Of a DNA stretch of 45,068 bases, positions 11,918 through 22,668 are shown piece after piece. Every line of letters starts with the position of its first letter. Position 1 is the first letter of the stretch. The notes beneath the pieces were generated by a model. The model saw only the letters and a list, made by a program, of their open reading frames with translations. It was not told the origin of the DNA and did not search any database. Source of the DNA: Phytophthora quininea (lineage: Eukaryota > Oomycota > Peronosporomycetes > Peronosporales > Peronosporaceae); assembly GCA_011947345.1 (NCBI GenBank), contig JAAVTG010000133.1, positions 1 through 45,068 of the forward strand. The letters run 5' to 3'. The position numbers were made by a program, and so were the translations under genes.

Positions 11918-12005
11918 GCGGGCGATGTGTTTTTGCGCGAAAATCTATGTGACCGGGTAGTCAAAATCGTGATGGCGTACACTTTACCAGGTAGCCACAG
12001 ACTCG
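11918..12005. promoter_or_regulatory. 88-base bidirectional promoter gap
   Basis: This gap separates the divergent start codons of the SARNP-like (-) and TANGO6-like (+) genes, so both core promoters must sit here or overlap the coding sequences. No unmistakable initiator is visible. A shared promoter is inferred from geometry only. Confidence 0.4.
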
Positions 12006-15000
12006 ATGGACAAGTTGGTGCAGGAGCAGCAGGCGCTGATGCGCTCTCTGCGGGAGTTCGTGGACGCCCTGCGAGATATCAAGGGGACTGCCGACGAAGC
12101 TGTCGTGGACCGCGAGGTGCTGAAGGCTGTGCACGCGCTCAGTGGCTGCGGGGTTCTGCACCGCACGATGAAGTGTGGCGCCGCGGCCTGGTGCCGTCGT
12201 TCCAGCGCCTGGGACTCTGCATGACGCGTATAGACGCTCTAGAGCTGCAGGAGAAGAAGAGGATGGGGCCAGTGTCGGCCCGCCAAGAAGTAAAGCCCAA
12301 GGCGCCTGCTGGACTGCTCAGTCTGCGCGACTACTCGGTGCTGCAGGCAGCTACAGAGCTGCTCTTCTGCTGGGGCGCGTATCCGCGCGTCGCTCCTGGG
12401 ATTCTGCAGTCTATCGACAAGAGAAGACCGACGAAAACTCTTGACAGTAAGCTGCAGCGATGCTGAGTCAGTGGGGGACTTTTGGCCTAACCGCGGTTCG
12501 TGTTGCAGTTTCCAAGCAGGTTTTAATGTGGGGATATCGGAAGTACAGCGAGATCGCTGTGAGAGTGGAAGAGGAGGAGATCGCGGAGCTGCTCAGCGTC
12601 GCGCAAGCTCTGCTGCATTTGTTGTCGCTGCCTCAGTTCCAGCCGATCTTGTTACCCAAGTACGTGGTGGAGCTGCTGGCGCTGTTGGTGTATGGAGAAG
12701 TAGCAGGCGACTCCAAGATTGAGACACCCGTGGAAACGGAATTTACTCGACTTAGAGAGATGATGGTCCGAGTATTACCTGTGAAGATGAGCATGAGCAG
12801 CTTGCGAGCGGCGCTGGGGCAAGTTGGGCCCGCTGCGGCCCAACGTGCCGAAGGAAAGCGGTTCAAGGCAAGATGCGGAAATTTATTGTCGCGGTTGCTG
12901 ATGCAAGACGGTGGCATCGTCGCCACAATTGAGATGCTTCTTGGCGCCGTGGAGGACGGCAACACACAAGCCAGAATGCAGGTTGCGACGCTGATCTGTC
13001 AGTGCCCAAGTGATGTGGAGCCTGAGCAGTACGCCAGCGCCTTGTGCGCACAAGTTCGTAAGCTGCTGCTGGCAGCAGTGACACCCGAGAAAGGCAACAC
13101 GAGCAGTAAGCTCTTAGGTGAGATGGCGGCACTACTAGCAGATCAGATTGCTGCGCGCCATCCAGCGCTCTTCGATACACAGATCCTGTCGACACTCTTT
13201 CATCCGCTGCTCGTCTACGAGAACACCCGAAGTGACCCGGTTACTCTTCGTGGAGACGTTAGTGAAATTACTCTGACGCGGTGTGTTGGAATTGCGCATC
13301 TCCTTCTTTGCGGTCCTCCCCTCTCAGCGGTTCCTGCAGGCTCTCGCTCCATTGGTTCGACCCTTTGTTCACATGTATGCTTTTGCTACTTCAAGCAAGA
13401 GTTTCCTGGCAACACCGCTGCGCGAGTCGCTCACGACATGGATCCGTTCGTGCTCGAGCGCAGCCTTGTTGCTTCAAGTGAGCGTTCTCCCAGTAACACT
13501 GCCACTTCATCGTACGCTACTCTCGTGTGGATATGAACGGAAGTGTTCAACGGGAGTTTGGAGGCCATTGCGCGAGTTTTGTGCAGGAGGAGACGGTGGA
13601 ATAGCGATTCGGCTCGTGGAAACTTCTTTACAAGCAACAGAAGCCGACGAGAGAGATGCAACGAGATCACTTAAAGTGCTGATAATGCCATTGGTGCAGC
13701 TGCTGAGTGCCGAAGAGCTTGAGAAGTCGGAAGTTGTCGGCGATCTCTTTTCGTCGCTGTTATTGACCTACATGCACGTTCGAAAGCAAGATGCACCAGA
13801 TGATGTTCGCCTAGAGACGGATAGTGTTTCGCTATTGACGTTGTATGAGGCGATGAAAACCCCAACAAGCGCAGCAGGAATCGAAATGGTGCTGACACTG
13901 CTCCTAGCGCTCATCGAGTGTTTGGGGCCTTCCGTGCTGCGCAGCGCTACCAGCGTTCTCCAGTGCATTGGAACTGCGCTAGAAACCTATGTCATTTCTA
14001 CAGCTAAGATCGTGGATAAAGAGCAGACGGATGGAAATTCCATCCAAGTAGCTGAAGAAGTTGAACAAGAGGAAGAAGGAGATGAAATCCTGATGATTTG
14101 TCTGGGCGTTGTCATGACTATCCTCGAGGCTGGATCGACCCACCGAAGTGATGCAGAAGAGCAGCAGCTTCGTACAATGCTGCCAGTGCTAGAAGCTTTA
14201 TCTCGCCACGCGAGACCAGAAGCGGCTGAATTGGCCAGTAGTGCTCGTGCCCACATTCTAAGTCGTGGGGCAAGTGATGGTTTAACACAAGTACCAGCGG
14301 TGAACAAAGCTTCGAGAAAGTGCTGCGCGAAGCCCAAACAGATCTCTCTAGCGAGCTGGTGCCACTGCGTGCGCGTGGAGTGGTGTCACTGACAAAGCTC
14401 GTACGCCAAAGTAACTCGCATGCCCATGATGCAGACTGGACGCCGAGGGTGCACACACTCGCTGGTGTCTTTTGCTTCAGCTCCACGATTCCGAAAGCTA
14501 CGTGTTCCTCGCAGCCGTGCAGGGGCTAGCTGCGCTGGCAGATGTCCATTCCGACGTTGCGATCCCTGCTCTAGTGAAGGCGCTGCGTGATTCAACCAAT
14601 TCGCTGGAGACGCGCATCAAGCTCAGCGAAGCGCTGCTGTTCTCGGCCAAGCGTTGTGGCGAGGTGCTGCCCAAGTTTGCCAAGTTGTTCGTTTACGCCT
14701 ACTTGGACTGCATTCGCCCGCCTCCCTCGACAAAGCACACTCAAGCGGAAGCAAGCAAGCGCTTCCAACTGATTCAAGAGATCGACCCCGTTTCGAACAC
14801 AGCCAAAGCTGAAGAACAAGGGGCGACAGATGAACTCGACAGTGAGCAAGAGCTTCTTGCGGCTTCTACGTTGCGGGCGAGCTGTCTGTCCAACCTGGCC
14901 GAAGTTTGTACCCTGTTGCAGTGGGGGCTGCAACCGTTCTTGCTTGACGTGGTCACGTGCGTCTTCGGCATCCTGCAGCTTGAGCTCGAACTGGAGGCCA

Positions 15001-15364
15001 AGCACAAACCGAGCTCTCACGAGGCAACCGACCAGGAAGAAGACGACGACGAGCAGCAAAAGCTGAGGAAGCACCAAGCCGAGGAGTATCAGCAGCGCGT
15101 GGTCGCTGTGCGTCGCGGTGCAGTCTTCGTTCTGCGCTACCTTGTCGAGCTATTGGGCTGGAAGATTTTGGAGCTCATGCCGGAGCAGCTCAAGCCGCTG
15201 TACCACACGCTCAAGCACGTTGCTCGACTTGATCGAGACCGCGTCGTGGTGTTCCACGCCAACCGAGCGCTGGCCGCGTTAGGCGACGTCATGCGCGGAG
15301 AGCTCTTCCCCGCGTCGAGGAGCAGGACGCCGCCTTCGGCGTCTCGAGCCTGCGCCTTCTGTAG
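12006..15364 (+). CDS. TANGO6/Rtp1-like HEAT-repeat protein
   Basis: About 1040 residues. The family (yeast Rtp1, human TANGO6) is linked to RNA polymerase II assembly/nuclear import and to Golgi/ER organisation. The body is helical HEAT-like repeats. Two C-terminal blocks are diagnostic: HDSESYVFLAAVQGLAALAD (RTP1_C1 type) and RRGAVFVLRYLVELLGWKIL...RDRVVVFHANRALAALGDVM (RTP1_C2 type). Introns that restore frame and homology: 12447-12508 (GTAAGC..GCAG), 13258-13327 (GTTAGT..TCAG, pyrimidine-rich) and 14401-14480 (GTACGC..TTCAG). Further frame steps at 12150-12153 (G run), 14306-14308 (A run) and 15308-15311 (CCCC) each need one extra base; after the last, the protein ends with FGVSSLRLL at the TAG at 15362. 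From 14568 onward the gene lies inside the left arm of the palindrome, and that part is duplicated at 22669-23465. The segment 13470-13600 may hide another in-phase intron. Confidence 0.82.
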
Positions 15365-15494
15365 GTTAGAAGCAGAGCTGGGCGCTCGCTCAATACAAGC
15401 GAGTCGTTTGACGTTGGTGTTGAACATGATCTGCGTGATCAGGATGATGGACACGCTTTGATTACGATGAGACCTTCCCGCCTTGGACATGTTC

Positions 15495-15505
15495 GCTCAT
15501 TCCGG
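15495..15505 (+). promoter_or_regulatory. oomycete initiator-like element of AKR copy 1
   Basis: GCTCATTCCGG lies 26-36 bases before the ATG at 15531 and fits the oomycete initiator core (GCTCATT plus pyrimidines). The same element is mirrored at 22528-22538 before AKR copy 2. Confidence 0.5.
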
Positions 15506-15530
15506 AAGATACCCCGTCGCCGACACTGCC

Positions 15531-16363
15531 ATGAGCGCCTTCGTCAAGAGCAAGACCCTCCCGAGCGGCCACAAAATCCCCACCGTGGCGCTCGGCGTGT
15601 ATCAGAGCCCGCCCGGGTCGGAGACGTACAACGCCGTGGCCAGCTCGCTCAAACTTGGCTACCGCCACATCGATACGGCCACGTTTTACCACAACGAGGA
15701 GGACGTGGGCAAGGCCATCAAGGACTCGGGGATCCCCGCGAGGAGATCTTCGTGACCAGCAAGTTCTGGCAGCCGACGTGGAAGTACCAGGAAGTCGTGG
15801 ACGCCGTGCGTCTCAGCAACACCAAGCTCGGCCTCGAGTACATCGACCTCTACCTGCTGCACGCCCCTTTCGACGGCGCCACGCGAGCCGACGCCTGGAA
15901 GGCCCTCGAGGACATGCAGAGCGAGGGTCTAGTGAGAGACATCGGCGTGTCCAACTACGGTGAGAAGCACCTGGAGAAGCTGGCCAAGACGTGGCGTGTC
16001 AAGCCCGCCGTGAACCAGGTGGAACTGCACCCGTGGCTGCCCCGCACCGACCTCGTCAAGTACTGCGAGGCCCAGGGCATCCTGATGGAGGCGTACTCGC
16101 CGCTGGCTCGCGCCCAGAAGATGGACGACCCGGTGCTGACGGAAGTCGCGGGCGAGCTGAAGGCGACTCCGGCGCAGGTGCTGGTCGCGTGGAGTCTGGC
16201 CAAGGGCTTCGTGACGCTGCCCAAGTCGGTGAAGGAGGCGCGCATCAAAGAGAACTTGGACGGGGCCAAGTTCACGCTGTCGGAGGTGCAGATGGCCAAG
16301 CTGGACTACCCCGACTCGTACATTGTGACGGCTTGGGATCCGGTCAAGGACCACGCCGCCTAA
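15531..16363 (+). CDS. aldo-keto reductase, copy 1
   Basis: Cytosolic NAD(P)H-dependent carbonyl/aldose reductase family, about 277 residues, the usual length of prokaryote-like AKRs. The catalytic tetrad is visible: Asp in RHIDTATFY, Tyr in FYHNE, Lys in VTSKFW and His in NQVELHPW. The C-terminal cofactor region contains LPKSVKEARIKEN. I chose the ATG at 15531 (MSAFVKSK) because copy 3 starts at the matching place; an upstream in-frame ATG at 15489 overlaps the initiator. The frame breaks at CCCC, 15735-15738: GIP is followed by REEIFVTSK one frame back. The same break occurs in the other two copies. It is convergent with PDK copy 1, 196 bases away. The substrate cannot be told from sequence. 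Confidence 0.88.
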
Positions 16364-16559
16364 GCTGCGACTTGGATTGGGAGTCGTGGGTAGAAGGCCA
16401 GCACGTAGAATTGCCGTAACGAAACATGAAATGGTCTTCTACCACCAACAGGGCGCGAGCTGCAATGCGAATACAGCCTGCATTTGAGTTATTGTACATT
16501 TTTCAGACCCTCGCCTTCCAGGCCAACTACTAGGTCACTAGTGCTACAAGTGTATCTCT

Positions 16560-17981
16560 CTAAGCATACGTGAGTCGGCGCAGCTGCCAGTGCGGGGCCG
16601 GAGCCTTGGCGACAGCCTGCATCTGCCTCCGCAGAGGCACTGACTCCATGTTCGTGCCCAGGCGGTGGGCCTGGATGAACGCAGTCGACCCGGTTCCTTC
16701 CAGCGAGGTGAAAACCACCTCGCCACCGAAGTACCGAGCGAACAGCCGAGCCATCGGCAGACCGTAGCCGCCGCCGCTAAAGTGCTCGCGGTACGTTGGG
16801 TAGTTCTCCGAGTCGATGGGAGGACACAACGGGCTCGTGCTGTAGTCGTACTGCCACAGCTTGTTCCACTTGCTGCGCGGCACGCCTCCGCCGTTGTCGC
16901 TCACCTTGACCGTTAGATCCTCGCTGCCCTGGCAGATCACGATCTCGACGGGCGGCAGCTCGCCACCGGCTCGGTACTTGCTCGAGTCCGGGAAGACCTT
17001 GACGCCCGAGACGTCCTCGACCGACGGGATGCAGAAGTTGAGCGACCGACTGTCCGGGTTCATGACCCGTTCGAAGTGGTTCACACTGCCGCGGGGCTTC
17101 AAAGCGCAAGCTCGATGGTGCTCCACCGTGGCGCGCATCGCGTTCTTGACCAATTCGAAGACCATGTGGTGCAGGTGCGACTCGACGTACATGAACGGCA
17201 GGTCGGCGTTTGCAGCCGCGCGGATCTGCACCGGTGGGGCCACGCCGCAGTACTGGACGCACAGTCGCCGGGCGCGCTCACAAGCCTTGCGTACCACCTG
17301 CTCTGCGTTCACGAGGCACACGCGACCGCCCGAGTGCTCGAGCGACTCGACGTGGTGGCCGATGAGCATCCGGATGCCGATGCGGCCCAGAAAGAACTTG
17401 TTTAGACGGTCCTTGATGTCTTCCTGCACGCTCTCGAGCTGCAGCGCGCTGTGACCGAGGTCAGTGCTCTGCAGTTCCTGCAGCCCGTAGCAGATGAGCG
17501 GCACGAGGTTGGAGCCACGCTCTTTGGCGCGGCGGATCTTGTCTGTGAACCGCAGGTCCTCGCTCACGGAGGCGGGCGACTTCATGCGGTTGATGGTCTG
17601 CAGCTCGTCGCGGTAGAAGTTGACGGCGTGGCGCACCGACGCCGTCTGGCTGAGCCCTACGGGCAGGTCCGACAGCTCCACGATGGCGCGCGCGTACCGC
17701 GACTGCAGCTCCTTGTGCAGGAACTTGGCCGACACGAGGTGCAGCTTGCGGTCACCGTCGGCGAAGGTGCGCATCTGCCGCAGCGACATGGGCACGGGGT
17801 CGTGCGCCGCGATCTCGCGCACCTGGTCCATCGGGATGGCGTCGGCCTCGAAGTCCGGCCGGAACGCCTTCATGTGCAGCAGGGCGGCGCCGTGGCGCGC
17901 GACGGCGGTCTTGGCGACCGCTGCTAGCGCGCTTGGCAGCAGGTGCGGACTCGTGCGACTACACCTGGCGACGATCTCCAT
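16560..17981 (-). CDS. mitochondrial PDK/BCKDK-type protein kinase, copy 1, intronless
   Basis: 473 residues, unbroken. The family (pyruvate or branched-chain ketoacid dehydrogenase kinase) phosphorylates E1 subunits in the mitochondrial matrix, using a GHKL ATP-binding fold. The N-terminus from the ATG at 17981 is rich in R, A, S and H with no acidic residues after residue 2, as expected of a targeting peptide. The helical N-domain includes DRLNKFFLGRIGIRMLIGHH. ATP-site motifs: N-box ELVKNAMRATVEHH, G1 box VSDNGGGVPRSKW, G2 box FSGGGYGLPMARLFARYF, and EGTGSTAFIQAH. It has none of the introns found in copies 3 and 4. The GTAT repeat begins directly before the ATG. This is the only version, with copy 2, whose reading frame is intact throughout. 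Choice between PDK and BCKDK is open. Confidence 0.9.
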   Translation of the reverse strand: MEIVARCSRTSPHLLPSALAAVAKTAVARHGAALLHMKAFRPDFEADAIPMDQVREIAAHDPVPMSLRQMRTFADGDRKLHLVSAKFLHKELQSRYARAIVELSDLPVGLSQTASVRHAVNFYRDELQTINRMKSPASVSEDLRFTDKIRRAKERGSNLVPLICYGLQELQSTDLGHSALQLESVQEDIKDRLNKFFLGRIGIRMLIGHHVESLEHSGGRVCLVNAEQVVRKACERARRLCVQYCGVAPPVQIRAAANADLPFMYVESHLHHMVFELVKNAMRATVEHHRACALKPRGSVNHFERVMNPDSRSLNFCIPSVEDVSGVKVFPDSSKYRAGGELPPVEIVICQGSEDLTVKVSDNGGGVPRSKWNKLWQYDYSTSPLCPPIDSENYPTYREHFSGGGYGLPMARLFARYFGGEVVFTSLEGTGSTAFIQAHRLGTNMESVPLRRQMQAVAKAPAPHWQLRRLTYA

Positions 17982-18021
17982 AGTGTGTATGTGTGTATGT
18001 GTGTATGTGTGTGTGCGGTGG
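17982..18021. repeat. TG/TATG microsatellite at the PDK start codon (left arm)
   Basis: A GTGTGTATGTGTGTATG-type repeat, then GGT/GGTGG repeats, immediately upstream of the PDK ATG. Length and composition differ from the mirror copy at 20018-20054, so the frame upstream of the ATG is open for different distances in the two arms. Confidence 0.85.
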
Positions 18022-19369
18022 TGGTGGTGGCTGCTTCTCAAGGCAATTCCAATTGTGAGCATGGCGGCCGACAGCAACGTCAAGAGCTCCTCTTTCTGCT
18101 TGGTGGCGGCTTGCTCGGACGTGTCTCCGTTTGCGCCGTTTGCTTACTAAAAGTACAGCGTCCCAGATCCGCCTTACTGGAGCCAAGTTTGACGGTCGTG
18201 AAAGGCAGCATCGTTTGCCTAAAATCAATCGTTCCAAATATCAATTACTTTAACCAAGTCAATCGGATCGGAAAGACGGCGCCGTATGCCGTCCGTCCAG
18301 AAACGCGCATGTGGCTCTCGTCGTTTGACAGAATTTTCACCTCGCTGCCCGGCACGTCTCGGCTCTCGCCGCTCGCTTGCTCACGGGTCGGCGATCATGC
18401 ATCGGACGCCCTGCAGGCCGATTACTCGGGCCGCGGACGGCACGCGGCAACATCTGCGGCCAGCCTCGGATCTGGCCGCGCGCGCGTGTGCAAGCGTTGG
18501 GGCTCCGATGAACGTCGATCAGCTGCAGCCGGCCCCGTTAATCGTCAAAATTAGCGGTGCAGAGCATGCCGCTTTTTGTCAGTCGCGGACGTGTTGCCTG
18601 GTGGTGAGTGCAAGGCGGGTCGGCGCGGTGCCGCACGGATGGATTCCGACGTAGACACCTGGGGTTGGTCGCGACTCCAGAGGCTGTGCTGCTTAACCGT
18701 TGCATGGTCTCAAGAACGACGCTGATGGTTGAGAGCACCTTCATATCAGATGAATGACTGGGGTGTGGAGATACTTGTCGAGTTCACAGGAAAATTGGAA
18801 ATGGTTGCCGTAGCTAGTGCAGTTTGCTCAAGCTACCCCTAGTGCTTCAGCTCGCTCCGACAACATGTATTTACAATAAAAGCTGCGTGAGGTTGTTGCA
18901 ATCTTGTTTGTCGGCGACCCGTGCATTGTTCATTGAGCTCTGGTATCTTAACATGCGCCAACGTCGGAAGTGACCAGCCTGGAAACCATACGAATTCATT
19001 ATTGATGAAGGAACCCCTCCTTGTAAGCGTTGTAGCGCGCACCATAATGCTCTACGGATCTTCAATGGCAGTCCATTCGGAGGTTAGGGAGCCGTTGCCT
19101 TGGCAAGTCAGAAACTTGGTGAGGCGGCCCCATGCAGTAAGTAGTTGTGCGACAGCTGCCGCTTCAACTCCAACACACAGTGGCGAATCGACCGTGCGCG
19201 GAACGCTAGTCCCGACAAACAAGCTAACTTTACGACGACGACTGGTTCTTTGTTCAAGACCAAGACCTCGACACTCAGGTCAACTTTGCGCGCGAGGCCA
19301 TCAATGCCTTTTCCGTAGCTGCGACTTGACTTGATTGAGTTGCCCTCTGGCCAAACAGCCGTACGAGCC
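18022..19369. other. PDK upstream region and 697-base palindrome spacer
   Basis: Bases 18022-18672 are arm sequence upstream of PDK copy 1, mirrored at 19370-20017. Bases 18673-19369 are the unique spacer between arms. No gene, RNA or transposon hallmark is recognisable in the spacer; its short frames on both strands look accidental. With PDK copies 1 and 2 pointing away from each other, the whole interval is a roughly 2 kb divergent upstream region. Confidence 0.6.
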
Positions 19370-20017
19370 GCGACCAACCCCAGGTGTCTACGTCGGAATC
19401 CATCCGAGCGGCACCGCGCCGACCCGCCTTGCACTCACCACCAGGCAACACGTCCGCGACTGACAAAAAGCGGCATGCTCTGCACCGCTAATTTTGACGA
19501 TTAACGGGGCCGGCTGCAGCTGATCGACGTTCATCGGAGCCCCAACGCTTGCACACGCGCGCGGCCAGATCCGAGGCTGGCCGCAGATGTTGCCGCGTGC
19601 CGTCCGCGGCCCGAGTAATCGGCCTGCAGGGCGTCCGATGCATGATCGCCGACCCGTGAGCAAGCGAGCGGCGAGAGCCGAGACGTGCCGGGCAGCGAGG
19701 TGAAAATTCTGTCAAACGACGAGAGCCACATGCGCGTTTCTGGACGGACGGCATACGGCGCCGTCTTTCCGATCCGATTGACTTGGTTAAAGTAATTGAT
19801 ATTTGGAACGATTGATTTTAGGCAAACGATGCTGCCTTTCACGACCGTCAAACTTGGCTCCAGTAAGGCGGATCTGGGACGCTGTACTTTTAGTAAGCAA
19901 ACGGCGCAAACGGAGACACGTCCGAGCAAGCCGCCACCAAGCAGAAAGAGGAGCTCTTGACGTTGCTGTCGGCCGCCATGCTCACAATTGGAATTGCCTT
20001 GAGAAGCAGCCACCACC

Positions 20018-20054
20018 ACCCGCACACACATACACACATACACACATACACACT
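20018..20054. repeat. CA/CATA microsatellite at the PDK start codon (right arm)
   Basis: Mirror of the repeat at 17982-18021, a few bases shorter in the GGT part. The frame in front of the ATG is open back to 19803 here, which is not so in the left arm. Confidence 0.85.
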
Positions 20055-21476
20055 ATGGAGATCGTCGCCAGGTGTAGTCGCACGAGTCCGCACCTGCTGC
20101 CAAGCGCGCTAGCAGCGGTCGCCAAGACCGCCGTCGCGCGCCACGGCGCCGCCCTGCTGCACATGAAGGCGTTCCGGCCGGACTTCGAGGCCGACGCCAT
20201 CCCGATGGACCAGGTGCGCGAGATCGCGGCGCACGACCCCGTGCCCATGTCGCTGCGGCAGATGCGCACCTTCGCCGACGGTGACCGCAAGCTGCACCTC
20301 GTGTCGGCCAAGTTCCTGCACAAGGAGCTGCAGTCGCGGTACGCGCGCGCCATCGTGGAGCTGTCGGACCTGCCCGTAGGGCTCAGCCAGACGGCGTCGG
20401 TGCGCCACGCCGTCAACTTCTACCGCGACGAGCTGCAGACCATCAACCGCATGAAGTCGCCCGCCTCCGTGAGCGAGGACCTGCGGTTCACAGACAAGAT
20501 CCGCCGCGCCAAAGAGCGTGGCTCCAACCTCGTGCCGCTCATCTGCTACGGGCTGCAGGAACTGCAGAGCACTGACCTCGGTCACAGCGCGCTGCAGCTC
20601 GAGAGCGTGCAGGAAGACATCAAGGACCGTCTAAACAAGTTCTTTCTGGGCCGCATCGGCATCCGGATGCTCATCGGCCACCACGTCGAGTCGCTCGAGC
20701 ACTCGGGCGGTCGCGTGTGCCTCGTGAACGCAGAGCAGGTGGTACGCAAGGCTTGTGAGCGCGCCCGGCGACTGTGCGTCCAGTACTGCGGCGTGGCCCC
20801 ACCGGTGCAGATCCGCGCGGCTGCAAACGCCGACCTGCCGTTCATGTACGTCGAGTCGCACCTGCACCACATGGTCTTCGAATTGGTCAAGAACGCGATG
20901 CGCGCCACGGTGGAGCACCATCGAGCTTGCGCTTTGAAGCCCCGCGGCAGTGTGAACCACTTCGAACGGGTCATGAACCCGGACAGTCGGTCGCTCAACT
21001 TCTGCATCCCGTCGGTCGAGGACGTCTCGGGCGTCAAGGTCTTCCCGGACTCGAGCAAGTACCGAGCCGGTGGCGAGCTGCCGCCCGTCGAGATCGTGAT
21101 CTGCCAGGGCAGCGAGGATCTAACGGTCAAGGTGAGCGACAACGGCGGAGGCGTGCCGCGCAGCAAGTGGAACAAGCTGTGGCAGTACGACTACAGCACG
21201 AGCCCGTTGTGTCCTCCCATCGACTCGGAGAACTACCCAACGTACCGCGAGCACTTTAGCGGCGGCGGCTACGGTCTGCCGATGGCTCGGCTGTTCGCTC
21301 GGTACTTCGGTGGCGAGGTGGTTTTCACCTCGCTGGAAGGAACCGGGTCGACTGCGTTCATCCAGGCCCACCGCCTGGGCACGAACATGGAGTCAGTGCC
21401 TCTGCGGAGGCAGATGCAGGCTGTCGCCAAGGCTCCGGCCCCGCACTGGCAGCTGCGCCGACTCACGTATGCTTAG
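20055..21476 (+). CDS. mitochondrial PDK/BCKDK-type protein kinase, copy 2, intronless
   Basis: 473 residues, apparently identical in protein sequence to copy 1 (16560-17981) from its ATG at 20055 to the stop at 21476. It has the same N-box, G1 and G2 boxes. Upstream in-frame sequence back to 19803 has no ATG and includes the translated CACATA repeat, so I do not include it. Convergent with AKR copy 2, 194 bases apart, as in the mirror pair. Only the short unique spacer separates the upstream regions of copies 1 and 2, so expression of the two may be linked. Confidence 0.9.
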   Translation: MEIVARCSRTSPHLLPSALAAVAKTAVARHGAALLHMKAFRPDFEADAIPMDQVREIAAHDPVPMSLRQMRTFADGDRKLHLVSAKFLHKELQSRYARAIVELSDLPVGLSQTASVRHAVNFYRDELQTINRMKSPASVSEDLRFTDKIRRAKERGSNLVPLICYGLQELQSTDLGHSALQLESVQEDIKDRLNKFFLGRIGIRMLIGHHVESLEHSGGRVCLVNAEQVVRKACERARRLCVQYCGVAPPVQIRAAANADLPFMYVESHLHHMVFELVKNAMRATVEHHRACALKPRGSVNHFERVMNPDSRSLNFCIPSVEDVSGVKVFPDSSKYRAGGELPPVEIVICQGSEDLTVKVSDNGGGVPRSKWNKLWQYDYSTSPLCPPIDSENYPTYREHFSGGGYGLPMARLFARYFGGEVVFTSLEGTGSTAFIQAHRLGTNMESVPLRRQMQAVAKAPAPHWQLRRLTYA

Positions 21477-21670
21477 AGATACACTTGTAGCACTAGTGAC
21501 CTAGTAGTTGGCCTGGAAGGCGAGGGTCTGAAAAATGTACAATAACTCAAATGCAGGCTGTATTCGCATTGCAGCTCGCGCCCTGTTGGTGGTAGAAGAC
21601 CATTTCATGTTTCGTTACGGCAATTCTACGTGCTGGCCTTCTACCCACGACTCCCAATCCAAGTCGCAGC

Positions 21671-22502
21671 TTAGGCGGCGTGGTCCTTGACCGGATCCCA
21701 AGCCGTCACAATGTACGAGTCGGGGTAGTCCAGCTTGGCCATCTGCACTCCGACAGCGTGAACTTGGCCCCGTCCAAGTTCTCTTTGATGCGCGCCTCCT
21801 TCACCGACTTGGGCAGCGTCACGAAGCCCTTGGCCAGACTCCACGCGACCAGCACCTGCGCCGGAGTCGCCTTCAGCTCGCCCGCGACTTCCGTCAGCAC
21901 CGGGTCGTCCATCTTCTGGGCGCGAGCCAGCGGCGAGTACGCCTCCATCAGGATGCCCTGGGCCTCGCAGTACTTGACGAGGTCGGTGCGGGGCAGCCAC
22001 GGGTGCAGTTCCACCTGGTTCACGGCGGGCTTGACACGCCACGTCTTGGCCAGCTTCTCCAGGTGCTTCTCACCGTAGTTGGACACGCCGATGTCTCTCA
22101 CCAGACCCTCGCTCTGCATGTCCTCGAGGGCCTTCCAGGCGTCGGCTCGCGTGGCGCCGTCGAAAGGGGCGTGCAGCAGGTAGAGGTCGATGTACTCGAG
22201 GCCGAGCTTGGTGTTGCTGAGACGCACGGCGTCCACGACTTCCTGGTACTTCCACGTCGGCTGCCAGAACTTGCTGGTCACGAAGATCTCCTCGCGGGGA
22301 TCCCCGAGTCCTTGATGGCCTTGCCCACGTCCTCCTCGTTGTGGTAAAACGTGGCCGTATCGATGTGGCGGTAGCCAAGTTTGAGCGAGCTGGCCACGGC
22401 GTTGTACGTCTCCGACCCGGGCGGGCTCTGATACACGCCGAGCGCCACGGTGGGGATTTTGTGGCCGCTCGGGAGGGTCTTGCTCTTGACGAAGGCGCTC
22501 AT
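21671..22502 (-). CDS. aldo-keto reductase, copy 2, C-terminus frameshifted
   Basis: Mirror of AKR copy 1 with the same four catalytic residues and the same frame break (GGGG at 22296-22299, CCCC on the coding strand). It also lacks one G near 21746-21749, where copy 1 reads CGGAGGTGCAG and this copy CGGAGTGCAG. As written, the last 30 or so residues are lost from frame. It could be a truncated isoform, an early pseudogene or a sequencing error. The start at 22502 and the initiator at 22528-22538 are retained. Confidence 0.82.
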
Positions 22503-22668
22503 GGCAGTGTCGGCGACGGGGTATCTTCCGGAATGAGCGAACATGTCCAAGGCGGGAAGGTCTCATCGTAATCAAAGCGTGTCCATCATCCTGATCACGC
22601 AGATCATGTTCAACACCAACGTCAAACGACTCGCTTGTATTGAGCGAGCGCCCAGCTCTGCTTCTAAC

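Larger units (their letters stand above)
14568..18672 (+). repeat. left arm of a 4.1 kb inverted repeat
   Basis: The reverse complement of 19370-23465 matches base for base with only scattered differences (coordinate sum 38033 at the outer end, drifting to 38042 at the inner end through small indels). Both edges are sharp. Differences seen include one proline/alanine change in TANGO6, one silent change there, a single-base indel in the AKR, microsatellite length, a CG unit near 18480, and one A/T change near 18639. The arm holds the TANGO6 3' part, AKR copy 1, PDK copy 1 and the PDK upstream region. Confidence 0.95.

Noticed and set aside
15721..15760. A 38-base intron (GTGGGC..GCGAG) to explain the AKR frame break
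   Set aside because: It would remove the conserved GKAIKDSGIP segment, which all AKRs keep; too short as well.
15458..16363. A 301-codon frame that would make AKR copy 1 continuous without a break
   Set aside because: Its first 90 or so codons do not encode AKR sequence; the conserved N-terminus is in the other frame up to 15738.
17451..17927. Open frames antisense to the PDK genes (also 20109-20585, 20774-21259)
   Set aside because: Histidine/arginine/valine-rich shadows that mirror codon use of the kinase frame; no independent motifs.
18673..19369. Palindrome spacer considered as a mobile element or origin
   Set aside because: No terminal repeats, transposase frame, AT-rich unwinding motif or known element signature was visible.
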